The translations under genes were made by a program, and so were the position numbers. A DNA stretch of 64,000 nucleotides from Actinobacteria bacterium HGW-Actinobacteria-4 (GTDB lineage Bacteria > Actinomycetota > Actinomycetes > Actinomycetales > Demequinaceae), in the NCBI GenBank assembly GCA_002841315.1, contig PHEW01000002.1, positions 178,887 to 242,886 of the forward strand. Reading direction: 5' to 3'. Below the pieces are notes generated by a model, which saw only the letters and a list, made by a program, of their open reading frames with translations, was not told the DNA's origin and made no database searches. This document shows, in pieces, positions 9,805-19,201 of the stretch (the stretch's first letter is position 1; each line of letters opens with the position of its first letter).

Positions 9805-11460
9805 ATGAGGACCCGCGGGCGCATCGCCGGGCTGCGTCACCACGTCGCGTGGTGGGCGCTCGCGGCGGTGCCCGTGGGCTTCTTGGCGCTGTTCTTTGTG
9901 TGGCCGTTGGGGACGATGCTGGGGCGCGGCTTGATCGCAGACGGCGGGATTGACGTCGCTGGGGTGTGGAACGTCCTCACAGCAACCCGCACCGGCACCG
10001 TGGTGCGCAGCACAGTCGAGCTCGCGGCCATGGGCACGGCGGGCGCACTCGCGCTGGGGCTGCCGAGCGCGTATGTGCTCTACCGGTTGCGGTGGCGCGG
10101 GCAGTCAGCGGTGCGCGCACTGGTCGCGGTTCCCTTTGTCTTGCCTACCGTGGTGGTAGCCGCTGCGTTCACCGCACTGCTGGGCAGGCAGGGTCTGCTG
10201 GGCGGCTTGGGACTCGACCAATCGGTTGCAGCAATCGTGTTGGCGCTCGTGTTCTACAACGTGACGGTCGTGGTGAGGATCGTGGGTGGCACGTGGGCCG
10301 GGCTCGATCCGTCCGCTGTAAGCGCCGCGCGCACGCTTGGCGCCTCGCCCCGCCGTGCCTTTGTCGCGGTGACACTGCCGATGCTTGCCCCCGCCATAGC
10401 ATCGGCCGCGGCTGTGGTCTTTCTCTTCTGCTCTACCGCCTTCGGAGTGGTCCTCGTCCTTGGAGGAACACGCATTCGCACCATCGAGACAGAGATGTAC
10501 CTTCAGGTCAATCAGTTCTTGAACCTGCGGGCGGCGGCGGTGCTTGCCTTGGTGCAGCTCGTGTTCGTGGGGCTGACGCTTGCTGCGGCGGCATGGGCCC
10601 GGCGGCGGCGCGAGAACACCCAGGGGAGCAAGCGCATTGACGGCACGCGAGCCGCGACCCGCCGTGACGCCCCCGTGGTGGCTGGCGTGCTGGGCGTGCT
10701 GGCGGTGCTGCTCGTCACACCCATGATCGCGCTGGCCGAGAGGTCCCTGCGCACCCACGATGGTCACGGCTTTGATCACTACGTGGCCCTACTGGAGCCG
10801 CCAACCCGGACGGTACTTGCGGTGCCCGTGTGGCAAGCCGGACTGAACTCGCTGACGACCGCGCTCGTCGCTGCGGCGTTGGCCTCGACTCTGGGCCTGA
10901 TGGTTGCGCACTTGGTGACTCACCGTAGCCGCCGCAGCGCCGCGTTGGACTCGTTCGTAATGCTGCCGCTGGGCGTGAGTGCAGTCATGGTGGGGCTTGG
11001 TCTGCTGCTGACCATGCACCAAGGCGCCCTCGGGGTGAACCTGCGTGGCAGTTGGTGGCTGATTCCCGTCGCACAATCGGTGGTCGCTCTGCCGCTGGTG
11101 GTTCGCACCCTGGTGCCGTCGGCGCGCGGCATCGATCCCGGCCTGCGCAGGGCCGCGGCCACGCTGGGGGCCGGGCCGCTACGGGTATGGCGGGAAGTGG
11201 ACTGGCCGCTGCTGCGGCGGCCGTTCGGCCTCGCCGTGGGATTCGCCTTCGCGATCTCTCTAGGGGAGTTCGGCGCAACCAGTTTCCTGGCCCGCCCCGA
11301 CCGCCCCACGTTGCCTACCGCGATCTTCAGGTTGCTAGGCCGCCCCGGCATCGACAACGTGGGGATGGCATTCGCGACGGCCGTGGTCCTGGCACTGGTC
11401 ACGGCCGCTGTCATGATGGCCTCGGAACGCATGCGCACCCAAGTAGGAGCTGATCTATGA
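9805..11460 (+). CDS. thiP: Thiamine ABC transporter, fused permease
   Basis: This 551-residue protein contains two permease units in one chain, as is standard for ThiP. Each has an EAA-type loop for contact with the ATPase: SAARTLGASPRRAFVAVTLP (about residues 173-192) and RRAAATLGAGPLRVWREVDW (about 448-467). About 12 membrane helices are apparent. The start is ATG 9805, 7 nt after thiB. The end overlaps thiQ by four bases (ATGA), so the two are translationally coupled. Confidence 0.92.
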   Translation: MRTRGRIAGLRHHVAWWALAAVPVGFLALFFVWPLGTMLGRGLIADGGIDVAGVWNVLTATRTGTVVRSTVELAAMGTAGALALGLPSAYVLYRLRWRGQSAVRALVAVPFVLPTVVVAAAFTALLGRQGLLGGLGLDQSVAAIVLALVFYNVTVVVRIVGGTWAGLDPSAVSAARTLGASPRRAFVAVTLPMLAPAIASAAAVVFLFCSTAFGVVLVLGGTRIRTIETEMYLQVNQFLNLRAAAVLALVQLVFVGLTLAAAAWARRRRENTQGSKRIDGTRAATRRDAPVVAGVLGVLAVLLVTPMIALAERSLRTHDGHGFDHYVALLEPPTRTVLAVPVWQAGLNSLTTALVAAALASTLGLMVAHLVTHRSRRSAALDSFVMLPLGVSAVMVGLGLLLTMHQGALGVNLRGSWWLIPVAQSVVALPLVVRTLVPSARGIDPGLRRAAATLGAGPLRVWREVDWPLLRRPFGLAVGFAFAISLGEFGATSFLARPDRPTLPTAIFRLLGRPGIDNVGMAFATAVVLALVTAAVMMASERMRTQVGADL

Positions 11461-12119
11461 GCGGGCTAGACGTCGTGGAGCTGAGTGTCACCTACCCGGG
11501 ATCACCGCCGGTGAAGGCTGTCGACCACGTATCGCTGAGCATCGACCGCGGCGAGATCGTCGCGCTGGTTGGCCCATCTGGGTGTGGCAAGTCGTCGCTG
11601 TTGGGCGCCATCGTGGGGACCATCGCGCCTGCCGCCGGCGCCGTCATGTGGGACGGCGTCGACGTCACCTCCACGCCGGTGCACCTACGCGGCTTCGGCA
11701 TGGTCTTCCAGGACGGCCAGTTGTTCCCCCATAGGTCGGTGGCAAGAAACATTGCGTTTGGACTCGAGATGGCGGGAATGGATAGGGCCCTGCGTGCACA
11801 GAGAGTGACCGAACTTCTCGAGCTCGTGGGCCTGTCTGACCTTGGCGCGCGCGCTGTGTCCGAGTTGTCAGGCGGAGAGAGACAGCGGGTTGCACTCGCG
11901 AGATCGCTTGCTCCACGCCCGCGCCTGCTCGCTCTCGATGAGCCGCTGTCTTCCCTCGATGCCGAACTGCGCGGCAGGCTTGCGACCGAGGTGCGAGACA
12001 TTCTGCGCGCCGCAGGAACCACCGCCATCGTCGTGACACACGACCACGACGAAGCGCGGGCGATGGCGACCCGGCTCATCGACATGGCGAATGGAAGAAT
12101 CGTGGCCAGCTCAGGTTAG
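11457..12119 (+). CDS. thiQ: Thiamine ABC transporter, ATP-binding protein
   Basis: This 220-residue ABC ATPase energises ThiBP. It has a Walker A (GPSGCGKSS), a Q-loop (MVFQDGQLFPHR), a signature motif (LSGGERQR), a Walker B (LLALDEPLSSLD) and an H-loop (VTHDHDEA). It is the last gene of the riboswitch-controlled operon and overlaps thiP by four bases. Confidence 0.93.
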   Translation: MSGLDVVELSVTYPGSPPVKAVDHVSLSIDRGEIVALVGPSGCGKSSLLGAIVGTIAPAAGAVMWDGVDVTSTPVHLRGFGMVFQDGQLFPHRSVARNIAFGLEMAGMDRALRAQRVTELLELVGLSDLGARAVSELSGGERQRVALARSLAPRPRLLALDEPLSSLDAELRGRLATEVRDILRAAGTTAIVVTHDHDEARAMATRLIDMANGRIVASSG

Positions 12120-12155
12120 GGTGGAACGTCCGTTTCCCAGAGCCAAGAGGTTGCC

Positions 12156-12833
12156 ATGTTCCGCACCACGTCACTTCGCACCGTCGTCGTAGCGGTCGCT
12201 CTGTCCTTCGGTGCAGTGTGGATCGCGGGATGCTCCGCGGATCCAGACACGTCGCCAAGCGTGAGCCCTCCGCCTACCGTGAACGCGACGCCGGATCCCA
12301 GTCAGGACTTTGCGGACCAAGGCGGGACCATGCCGGACCCCACCGCGACGGGCGTCACCCGCACAGACTCGCTCGCTGGCCGGCTGTCAGCCGACATCCC
12401 CAATGCATGGGGTCTGTTCCCACCCGCAACTGCACAACAAGCCCTCGAGGACCCGTCGGTGACGGACGTCCTGGGACTGTGGGTCGCTGGTATCACTCCA
12501 GAGACCCAGCACAACATCGTGGTGATGGGGCAGGTGCAGGACGACCCCCCGCTCGGCGCCCAGGAGTACTTCGACCTGTACTTCGCGGAGTTTGATGAAC
12601 CCGCGATCGCGATGGCCTATGAGATCTTCACCTCCTCCACTGGCCGCGAGGTCCTGTTCGTTGATCTGACGTCCGAACCTGGGTCGGGATTCTCCGAGGA
12701 GAGCGTGTTCTTTGTGTTCACCGAGTACGAGGTGGTGGTGGGTCTGGTCAGCTCCCCCGACAGGATGGACCAAGGTGTGCGCGACGCGGTGCGCGTCGTC
12801 GCCGACACCTTGGCGATCGCCGATCTCAGCTAG
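12156..12833 (+). CDS. Lipoprotein of unknown function
   Basis: This is a 225-residue predicted lipoprotein: signal peptide with lipobox WIAGC, a Ser/Pro/Thr-rich linker to about residue 60, then a globular domain beginning LSADIPNAWGLFPPAT. I cannot assign it to a family with confidence; a LpqN/PsbP-like fold is possible. An AGAGG site precedes the ATG. It ends convergently with the rhodanese gene, and both stop codons lie in a single shared CTAG. Confidence 0.72.
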   Translation: MFRTTSLRTVVVAVALSFGAVWIAGCSADPDTSPSVSPPPTVNATPDPSQDFADQGGTMPDPTATGVTRTDSLAGRLSADIPNAWGLFPPATAQQALEDPSVTDVLGLWVAGITPETQHNIVVMGQVQDDPPLGAQEYFDLYFAEFDEPAIAMAYEIFTSSTGREVLFVDLTSEPGSGFSEESVFFVFTEYEVVVGLVSSPDRMDQGVRDAVRVVADTLAIADLS

Positions 12834-13273
12834 CAGTCGCAGTCGATGCGCCCGCCGCCCACCGGCACCGGGGCGGTGAGCGGGTCAGGTGCCCGCGTGA
12901 TGTCACCACCGACACCGTCGACAGGCAGACCTTCGCGTGCCCAGTACTCGAAGCCGCCCAGCATCTCTTTGACGGCATAGCCCATGGTGGCGAGCTCGAG
13001 GGCGCTGCGCGTCGCCCCGTTGCAAGCAGGGCCCCAGCAGTAGACCACAAACTCCGTGCCGAGTGGGTACTCGGCGGGAACGCGTGAAGCCAGGTCCGCG
13101 CGCGGGATGTGGGTAGCAGGGCGCGCGTGACCCTGCCTCCACGCCTCGGCCGAACGCGTGTCGATGAGGACGAACGACGCCTCTGCGCTCTCGAAGGCGG
13201 CGTGGACATCGGAGGGGTCGGTCTCGAAGGCGAGTTTGGTGGCAAAGTAGTGCGCGGCATCGGCTGCAGTCAT
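12830..13273 (-). CDS. Rhodanese-like domain protein
   Basis: This 147-residue single-domain rhodanese carries the substrate loop FVVYCWGPACNGATRSA, with C79 the likely persulfide-forming cysteine (C84 the alternative). FVLIDTRSAEAWRQGHARPATHIPRA is the family's first conserved block. The last residues CDC are an unusual cysteine-rich tail. It may take part in sulfur transfer or detoxification. It is divergent from an Lrp/AsnC regulator 92 bp away that could control it. Confidence 0.85.
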   Translation of the reverse strand: MTAADAAHYFATKLAFETDPSDVHAAFESAEASFVLIDTRSAEAWRQGHARPATHIPRADLASRVPAEYPLGTEFVVYCWGPACNGATRSALELATMGYAVKEMLGGFEYWAREGLPVDGVGGDITRAPDPLTAPVPVGGGRIDCDC

Positions 13274-13365
13274 GCATCCAGGCTAGGCAACGCTGCCGGT
13301 TTGCAGAAGTGGCATCCTGCGGCATTGTCCTTGTTTCGCAACGAATCCCACGGAACAATGGGGCC

Positions 13366-13821
13366 ATGGCCACAGAAATCACCCTCGATGGCACCGACCG
13401 CGCCATCCTTGCCGCGCTGCAACTCGACGGGCGTTTGTCCATGACGGACCTCGCGCGGAAGGTCGCGATGTCGCCCAGCGCGACGACCGAACGCGTCCGG
13501 CGTCTCGAGGAGGCCGGCGTGATCGGGGGCTACGCCGCGCGGGTGGTTCCCGCAAGGGTTGGCCACGCGATCATGGCCTTCATCCGTTTGCGGTACCCGA
13601 GCACCAAGTATCAGCCCTTCTATGACCTCATTGAGGCAGTTCCCGAGATCCTCGAGGTGCACCACGTCACCGGCGAAGACTGTTTCATCATCAAGACCGT
13701 GGCGCCGTCAATGGGGGCGCTCGAAGAGGTGGCGGGGCGCATCGGCCAGTTGGGCGCGATCACCACGAACATCGTCTATTCGAGCCCGTTGCCCGAACGT
13801 GCGGTCACACCCGCGCCCTAG
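13366..13821 (+). CDS. Lrp/AsnC family transcriptional regulator
   Basis: This 151-residue regulator has an N-terminal helix-turn-helix (LDGTDRAILAALQLDGRLSMTDLARKVAMSPSATTERVRRLEEAGVI is the region, residues 7-53) and a C-terminal RAM ligand-binding domain. Members usually sense amino acids and form octamers. The real start is ATG 13366; the ORF-track start at 13309 adds a non-homologous N-terminus. The divergent rhodanese gene is its most likely neighbour target, by position only. Confidence 0.88.
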   Translation: MATEITLDGTDRAILAALQLDGRLSMTDLARKVAMSPSATTERVRRLEEAGVIGGYAARVVPARVGHAIMAFIRLRYPSTKYQPFYDLIEAVPEILEVHHVTGEDCFIIKTVAPSMGALEEVAGRIGQLGAITTNIVYSSPLPERAVTPAP

Positions 13822-13846
13822 GCGGTCCGTGGCCCCTCGCACACCA

Positions 13847-14593
13847 CTAGCCCTCGAACTCGCGCAGGTACCTATAGATCTCGGCGTGATTGCGCGCGGA
13901 TGCCATGTCGGCAGCAGTGAGTCCGTCGGGGCCGGACCAGGTTGGATCGGCTCCCCACATCAGCAAGAGGTCCACGGCGTCGAGGTGCCCGCCGAATGCC
14001 GCTGCGCCCAGTGGTTGGAGCGTGTAGCGACCGCTCGTCAGCACCACGTCAGTGCGTGCTCCTGACTGGAGAAGAACGTCCATCACCTCGATGTTGCCTT
14101 GCGTAGCGGCGGTGAATAGCGGACCGCCATAGCTGAGTTCGTTGCCTTCCGCGTCGGTGAACGAGACGCCGTTGGGGTCAGCGCCAGTGTTGAGGATGGC
14201 CTGCGCGACCGAACCGCCAGCAAACTGTGCCGCGAGCCCCAGCATGGCGAAGCCGAACTCCTCGAACTCGACCTCCGCGCCGCCAGCGATCAGCAGTTCC
14301 ACCATCGCCACATCGTTGCGGGTGATCGCGAGGCTCAGCGGGTTGTTGCTGGTGGCCTCGTCCAGCAGGTTGGGATCGGCGCCCGCCTCAAGAGCTGTAG
14401 CAGCAAGGTCAAGGTCTGACGTCAGCACCGCGTCCGCGAGTTGCTCTTGCGGGGTGCGCTCATCGAGGGCGACCGTTCCTGACGATGCCGTGGGAGCAAC
14501 CGATGGGGTAGGCACCGGGCTATCGGGCACACACGCGGCGAGCGCCAAAGCGCCCGCGACGATGAACGCTATTCGCGCAACGTTGGATGTCAT
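13847..14593 (-). CDS. Ankyrin-repeat lipoprotein
   Basis: This 248-residue protein has a signal peptide with lipobox ALAAC and about five ankyrin repeats (for example DEATSNNPLSLAITRNDVAMVELLI and GLTAADMASARNHAEIYRYL). It should sit outside the cell membrane as a protein-interaction platform with unknown partner. The start is ATG 14593: TATGGT lies six nt upstream (leaderless pattern) and the signal peptide then begins correctly. The ORF-track start at 14629 is 12 codons too long. Confidence 0.83.
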   Translation of the reverse strand: MTSNVARIAFIVAGALALAACVPDSPVPTPSVAPTASSGTVALDERTPQEQLADAVLTSDLDLAATALEAGADPNLLDEATSNNPLSLAITRNDVAMVELLIAGGAEVEFEEFGFAMLGLAAQFAGGSVAQAILNTGADPNGVSFTDAEGNELSYGGPLFTAATQGNIEVMDVLLQSGARTDVVLTSGRYTLQPLGAAAFGGHLDAVDLLLMWGADPTWSGPDGLTAADMASARNHAEIYRYLREFEG

Positions 14594-14671
14594 GGTCACA
14601 CCATAACTGGATGCCCTAGCCACATGCACCCAACCTCCGCTACAGTGCTTTCACCTCAACTGGGAGACACC

Positions 14672-15556
14672 ATGACTACTCCAACGCCGGCACCTGGCTG
14701 GTATGCCGACCCTAACGGCCAAGCAGGATTGCGCTATTGGGACGGCACCGCGTGGACCAACCAAACCAATGCTTCGCCCGCCTCACCGGGTTCAACCGAC
14801 TCGTGGGCTCGTCCCGCTCCAGCGGTCTCGGCGTACTCCAGCGGTGACCCCTTTGCGGGCTCTGGTACCTCGAGCACGCGGGGCGGCATGCCCCCGTGGG
14901 CGTGGGCTGCCATTGCGCTCGTCGTGGTCGGAGTGGGTGTGGTGGTGGCACTCGGGGTTGGTGCGGCAACACAGGGGCTCAGCGCCGCAGATCGCGGTCA
15001 AGACGCGGCGCCTGTTGCGACGGGTGCTCCTGGACCGGCAGATCCCTCTGATGACGATGCCACGGGAACAGAGACGTGGATCACGCCGCAACGCCTTGCG
15101 AGCTTCGAGGTTGACAGGTCATGGCGTGAGGACATGGACACCGTGCTCGATCACACTCCCACGCTCAGGCGTGATCTTGCTGGCTCGTGGAACCTCGACG
15201 GGCTCTCGTTCATCAGGACGCGGCACTTCATGTATGTGTGGGAATACGCGAACGTGCCCGACGAGGGCCTGAGCGTCGAGGAAGCAGGCGAGGAGTACTA
15301 CTCAAACTTGCACTTCTTCGATGACATTGAGGTGCTCAGCCGAGCAACGGAAACCTTCACCACGTCGAACGGTTACGAGGTTTGGGTCGAAATCCTTCAG
15401 TTCATCGACGCCGATGGTGTCACTCTGGATACCTACATCGCGGTGACCACGGACGGCAACGACTGGCTTGTCTTCGACATCACGTCGACTACCGCTGGAG
15501 ACCGTCAGGACGAGATCGACTTCATGATCGATACTCTGGTGTTCCTGGAAGATTGA
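14672..15556 (+). CDS. DUF2510 domain membrane protein
   Basis: This 294-residue protein starts with a DUF2510 motif (PGWYADPNGQAGLRYWDGTAWTNQT, residues 8-32), a short actinobacterial module often found at the cytoplasmic end of membrane proteins. A Ser/Pro-rich linker, one membrane helix (about 74-100) and an extracytoplasmic domain of about 160 residues follow. The function is unknown. The start is ATG 14672 with GGGAG upstream; the 14624 start in the ORF track is too early. It is divergent from the ankyrin lipoprotein gene. Confidence 0.8.
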   Translation: MTTPTPAPGWYADPNGQAGLRYWDGTAWTNQTNASPASPGSTDSWARPAPAVSAYSSGDPFAGSGTSSTRGGMPPWAWAAIALVVVGVGVVVALGVGAATQGLSAADRGQDAAPVATGAPGPADPSDDDATGTETWITPQRLASFEVDRSWREDMDTVLDHTPTLRRDLAGSWNLDGLSFIRTRHFMYVWEYANVPDEGLSVEEAGEEYYSNLHFFDDIEVLSRATETFTTSNGYEVWVEILQFIDADGVTLDTYIAVTTDGNDWLVFDITSTTAGDRQDEIDFMIDTLVFLED

Positions 15557-15587
15557 GCGTCCCCCACTCAACTCTGACGCTTGCGGC

Positions 15588-15634
15588 TTGACAACCGACG
15601 CTCAAGGTGGATACTTGAGCGTAGGAGGCTCAAG
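15588..15634 (+). promoter_or_regulatory. dnaK promoter with HspR operator (HAIR)
   Basis: A promoter TTGACA (15588-15593), 16-nt spacer, GATACT (15610-15615) is overlapped by CTTGAGC-N7-GCTCAAG (15614-15634), a perfect inverted repeat matching the HAIR consensus bound by HspR. HspR is encoded as the last gene of this operon, so the classic autorepression loop is present. Confidence 0.9.
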
Positions 15635-15685
15635 TCTGAGAGCCGCAATCGGAGCGTGGCACGTGCCGCGCCAGGAGGAATCACC

Positions 15686-17545
15686 ATGGCACGAGCAGTA
15701 GGCATTGACCTGGGCACCACCAACTCAGTGGTGTCGGTACTTGAAGGCGGCGAGCCTTCCGTGATCGCGAACGCCGAAGGCGCCCGCACCACCCCTTCGG
15801 TGGTTGCCTTCTCGAAGACCGGCGAGGTTCTGGTTGGCGAGATTGCCAAGCGCCAGGCCGTTACCAACGTTGACCGCACCATCGCGTCCGTGAAGCGCCA
15901 CATGGGCACCGACTGGTCCCATGAGATCGATGACAAGAAGTACAACGCGCAAGAGATCTCCGCACGCATCCTGGGCAAGCTCAAGCGCGACGCCGAGGAG
16001 TACCTGGGTGAGAAGGTGACCGACGCCGTCATCACGGTGCCCGCATACTTCAACGACGCCGAGCGTCAGGCCACCAAGGACGCGGGTGAGATCGCCGGCC
16101 TCAACGTGCTCCGCATTGTCAACGAGCCCACCGCAGCGGCCCTCGCCTATGGGCTGGATCGCGGCAAGGAGGATGAACTGATCTTGGTATTCGACCTGGG
16201 CGGAGGCACGTTCGATGTCTCCTTGCTCGAGGTCGGCAAGGACGAAGACGACTTCTCCACCATTCAGGTGCGCGCCACCGCAGGAGACAACCGCCTGGGC
16301 GGCGACGACTGGGACCAGCGCATCGTCGACCACCTCATTAAGGAGGTCAAGAACGCCGAGGGCGTCGACCTCGCCAAAGACAAGTCGGCTGTTCAACGTC
16401 TCCGCGAGGCCGCCGAACAGGCCAAGAAGGAACTGTCCAGCGCCACCAGCACGAACATCTCGCTCCAGTACCTCTCCATTGGCGAGAACGGCCCGGTTCA
16501 CCTTGACAGCAAGCTCACCCGCGCGCAGTTCCAGGAAATGACCAAGGACTTGCTGGACCGCACCAAGGCACCCTTCAAGCAGGTCATCAAGGACGCGGGC
16601 GTTGAACTCAGCGAGATTGACCACGTGGTGCTCGTGGGTGGTTCCACCCGCATGCCCGCTGTCGCCGATCTCGTCAAGGAGCTCACGGGTGGCAAGGAAG
16701 CAAACAAGGGCGTCAACCCGGACGAGGTGGTCGCCGTGGGCGCGGCCCTCCAGGCGGGCGTCATCAAGGGTGAGCGCAAGGACGTGCTACTCATCGACGT
16801 CACTCCGCTCAGCCTCGGTATCGAAACCAAGGGTGGCGTGATGACTAAGCTCATCGAGCGCAACACCGCCATTCCGACAAAGTCCTCTGAGGTGTTCTCG
16901 ACAGCCGAAGACAACCAGCCTTCCGTGCTGGTGCAGGTGTATCAAGGCGAACGCGACTTCGCGCGTGACAACAAGATGCTCGGCACGTTCGAGCTGGGCG
17001 GCATCGCGCCGGCCCCGCGCGGCGTCCCTCAGATCGAGGTCACGTTCGACATCGACGCCAACGGCATTGTGCACGTTCACGCGAAGGACCGCGGCACTGG
17101 CAAGGAGCAGTCGATCACCGTTACGGGTGGTTCGGCACTATCCAAGGAAGACATCGAACGGATGGTGAAGGACGCCGAAGAGCACGCTGAAGAAGACAAG
17201 AAGCGGCGCGAAGAGGCAGAGACCCGCAACAACGCCGAGACGTTCGCGTACTCCACGGAGAAGATCCTGAGCGAGAACGAAGACAAGGTCCCGGCCGAGG
17301 TTGCCGACGACGTCAAGGAAGCCATCGCCGCGGTGAAGGCCGCCCTCGAAGGCGATGACGCCGCCGCCGTCAAGACCGCGCACGAGGCGCTGGTCGAGAA
17401 GGCACAGAAGATTGGCGAAGCCGTCTACGCCGCATCACAAGCCGAAGAGGCAGCCGGTTCGAACGCGTCCGGCACCGACGAGGCCACCGATGACGATGTG
17501 GTTGACGCCGAGATCGTTGACGAAGAGGAAACCGACAAGAAGTAG
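15686..17545 (+). CDS. dnaK: Chaperone DnaK (Hsp70)
   Basis: This 619-residue Hsp70 begins [16 protein letters not shown]. The ATPase domain (1-360) contains [15 protein letters not shown] and [11 protein letters not shown], and the substrate-binding domain follows to about residue 500. The acidic C-terminal tail ends EEETDKK. It refolds proteins with GrpE and DnaJ. A strong AGGAGG precedes ATG 15686; the longer ORF-track start would run through the HAIR operator. It is the first gene of the dnaK-grpE-dnaJ-hspR operon. Confidence 0.98.
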   Translation: MARAVGIDLGTTNSVVSVLEGGEPSVIANAEGARTTPSVVAFSKTGEVLVGEIAKRQAVTNVDRTIASVKRHMGTDWSHEIDDKKYNAQEISARILGKLKRDAEEYLGEKVTDAVITVPAYFNDAERQATKDAGEIAGLNVLRIVNEPTAAALAYGLDRGKEDELILVFDLGGGTFDVSLLEVGKDEDDFSTIQVRATAGDNRLGGDDWDQRIVDHLIKEVKNAEGVDLAKDKSAVQRLREAAEQAKKELSSATSTNISLQYLSIGENGPVHLDSKLTRAQFQEMTKDLLDRTKAPFKQVIKDAGVELSEIDHVVLVGGSTRMPAVADLVKELTGGKEANKGVNPDEVVAVGAALQAGVIKGERKDVLLIDVTPLSLGIETKGGVMTKLIERNTAIPTKSSEVFSTAEDNQPSVLVQVYQGERDFARDNKMLGTFELGGIAPAPRGVPQIEVTFDIDANGIVHVHAKDRGTGKEQSITVTGGSALSKEDIERMVKDAEEHAEEDKKRREEAETRNNAETFAYSTEKILSENEDKVPAEVADDVKEAIAAVKAALEGDDAAAVKTAHEALVEKAQKIGEAVYAASQAEEAAGSNASGTDEATDDDVVDAEIVDEEETDKK

Positions 17546-17610
17546 CCCGCTCGTGGGCGGTCCCGGCACGTCCGGGCCGCCCACGCACCGAACACGCTAC
17601 GGAGGCGATC

Positions 17611-18222
17611 GTGACCAACCCGAACCAAGAACCCCAACACCAGCCCGACGATAGCGACAACGCCGCTACTCAGGCTGATGCGATGGAACAAGCTGACGCG
17701 ATTATCGCGGAGGCCATCGCGCGCGACGCCACGACCGGCGACGACGGTTCCATTGGCGACGCTGAGGCCGACGAGGCCGGTGCCGATGACGCTCTCACTC
17801 AAGCAGAACAGAAGGCGGCCGAACACCTCGAGGACTTGCAGCGACTCCAAGCCGAGTACGTGAACTACCGCAAGCGGGTGGACCGCGACCGCGCCGCCGC
17901 GGGGGACGTCGCGACTGCCCGACTGATCGAGTCCCTCATTCCCGTGCTCGACGACATCGCGGCGGCTCGCGAACACGGCGACCTCACCGAGGGTCCCTTC
18001 GCGGCCATCGCAGACAAGCTCGAAGAGGCGCTACGCCGCTCAGGATGGGAGCGCTACGGCGAGGTGGGCGAAGCGTTCGACCCGTCCAAGCACGACGCCC
18101 TCATGTCACAACCGAGTCCCGACGTCACCGAACCCACCGTAGCGACGGTAGCTCAACCCGGCCATAGCATCGGCGACAAAGTGATTCGCGCGGCGCGTGT
18201 TGTAGTGTCGCAACCGGAGTAG
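17611..18222 (+). CDS. grpE: Nucleotide exchange factor GrpE
   Basis: This 203-residue protein has a long acidic N-terminal region, a coiled-coil (about 70-100, LEDLQRLQAEYVNYRKRVDRDR) and a C-terminal beta domain ending NEAFDPSKHDALM-type sequence (read here as AFDPSKHDALMSQPSPDV). It releases ADP from DnaK. It starts with GTG 17611, 8 nt after GGAGG. The gap to dnaJ is only 2 nt. Confidence 0.95.
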   Translation: MTNPNQEPQHQPDDSDNAATQADAMEQADAIIAEAIARDATTGDDGSIGDAEADEAGADDALTQAEQKAAEHLEDLQRLQAEYVNYRKRVDRDRAAAGDVATARLIESLIPVLDDIAAAREHGDLTEGPFAAIADKLEEALRRSGWERYGEVGEAFDPSKHDALMSQPSPDVTEPTVATVAQPGHSIGDKVIRAARVVVSQPE

Positions 18223-18224
18223 CG

Positions 18225-19160
18225 ATGACGAGCCAGGACTGGTTTACCAAGGACTTCTACGCGGCGCTTGGTGTTCCCAAGAGCGCTGACGCGGCAGCGA
18301 TCAAGAAGGCCTACCGCAAGCTCGCCAAGGACTTGCACCCCGACCGTCACCCTGGCGACAAGGCCGCCGAGGCCCGCTTTAAAGAGGTAGGCGAGGCCTA
18401 CGGAGTGCTGTCAGACAAGGACCAGCGCCAGAAGTACGACGCGATCCGTACGATGGGCGGCGGCGGTCCCCGGTTCCAAGCCGGCAGCGGCGGTGGAGCT
18501 GGCTTCGAGGACGTTATGGGCGGCATGTTCGGCAACGGACCCGTGCGCGGCCAGGGCTTCGAGGACATGCTGGGTAACTTGTTCGGCGGCGGCTTCCGGC
18601 AGGGTCCCGCCAAGGGGTCCGATGTTGCGGCGGCTACCGAGGTTACGTTCCGGCAGGCTGCCGAAGGGGCCACGGTCTCACTATCGCTCGACGGGCGAAC
18701 GGTGACCACTCGACTTCCCGTTGGCGTCAAGAGCGGGCAACGGATCCGCATCGCCGGCAAGGGGCGTCCAGGCGTTGCAGGCGGACCTGCGGGCGACCTC
18801 TTGCTCACTGTGCACGTAGGAAAGCATCCGGTGTTCGCGACCGAAGGCCAGAACCTCCGCGTCAAGCTCCCGGTCAGCTTCGATGAGGCGGTGCTCGGGG
18901 CGTCCATCGACGTGCCCACGTTGGACGGCTCCAAAGTGCGGGTGAAGATCCCCGCTGGCACCTCATCCGGGCAAACGCTGCGCGTCAAGGGCCGGGGACT
19001 CACCGGCCGTTCGAGCACCGGCGACCTCCTTGTCACTGTCGACGTACAGGTCCCGACCAAGCTGTCCAAGGCAGCGCGCGAGGCACTGCAAGCCTTCGCT
19101 CTCGAGACGGCTGCCGACGATCCCCGCGCAACGTTCTACCAGGATGCGTCCCGGAACTAA
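18225..19160 (+). CDS. dnaJ: DnaJ-type co-chaperone without zinc finger
   Basis: This is a 311-residue J-protein. The J domain (residues 9-75) has the HPD motif (DLHPDRHPGDK), a Gly/Phe-rich segment follows, and then two beta-sandwich substrate domains (DnaJ C-terminal). It contains no cysteine at all, so the CxxCxGxG zinc centre of classical DnaJ is absent; it is a class II, CbpA-like protein although it sits in the canonical heat-shock operon. It should stimulate DnaK ATPase. Confidence 0.93.
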   Translation: MTSQDWFTKDFYAALGVPKSADAAAIKKAYRKLAKDLHPDRHPGDKAAEARFKEVGEAYGVLSDKDQRQKYDAIRTMGGGGPRFQAGSGGGAGFEDVMGGMFGNGPVRGQGFEDMLGNLFGGGFRQGPAKGSDVAAATEVTFRQAAEGATVSLSLDGRTVTTRLPVGVKSGQRIRIAGKGRPGVAGGPAGDLLLTVHVGKHPVFATEGQNLRVKLPVSFDEAVLGASIDVPTLDGSKVRVKIPAGTSSGQTLRVKGRGLTGRSSTGDLLVTVDVQVPTKLSKAAREALQAFALETAADDPRATFYQDASRN

Positions 19161-19201
19161 CAGGAACGACCTGCCATAATCGACTCTCAAGGAGGTGCAC
19201 C

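Noticed and set aside
15587-15606. Second HAIR-like repeat upstream of dnaK
   Set aside because: CTTGACA and GCTCAAG are one base too close for HAIR symmetry, and the left arm is better explained as the -35 box TTGACA.
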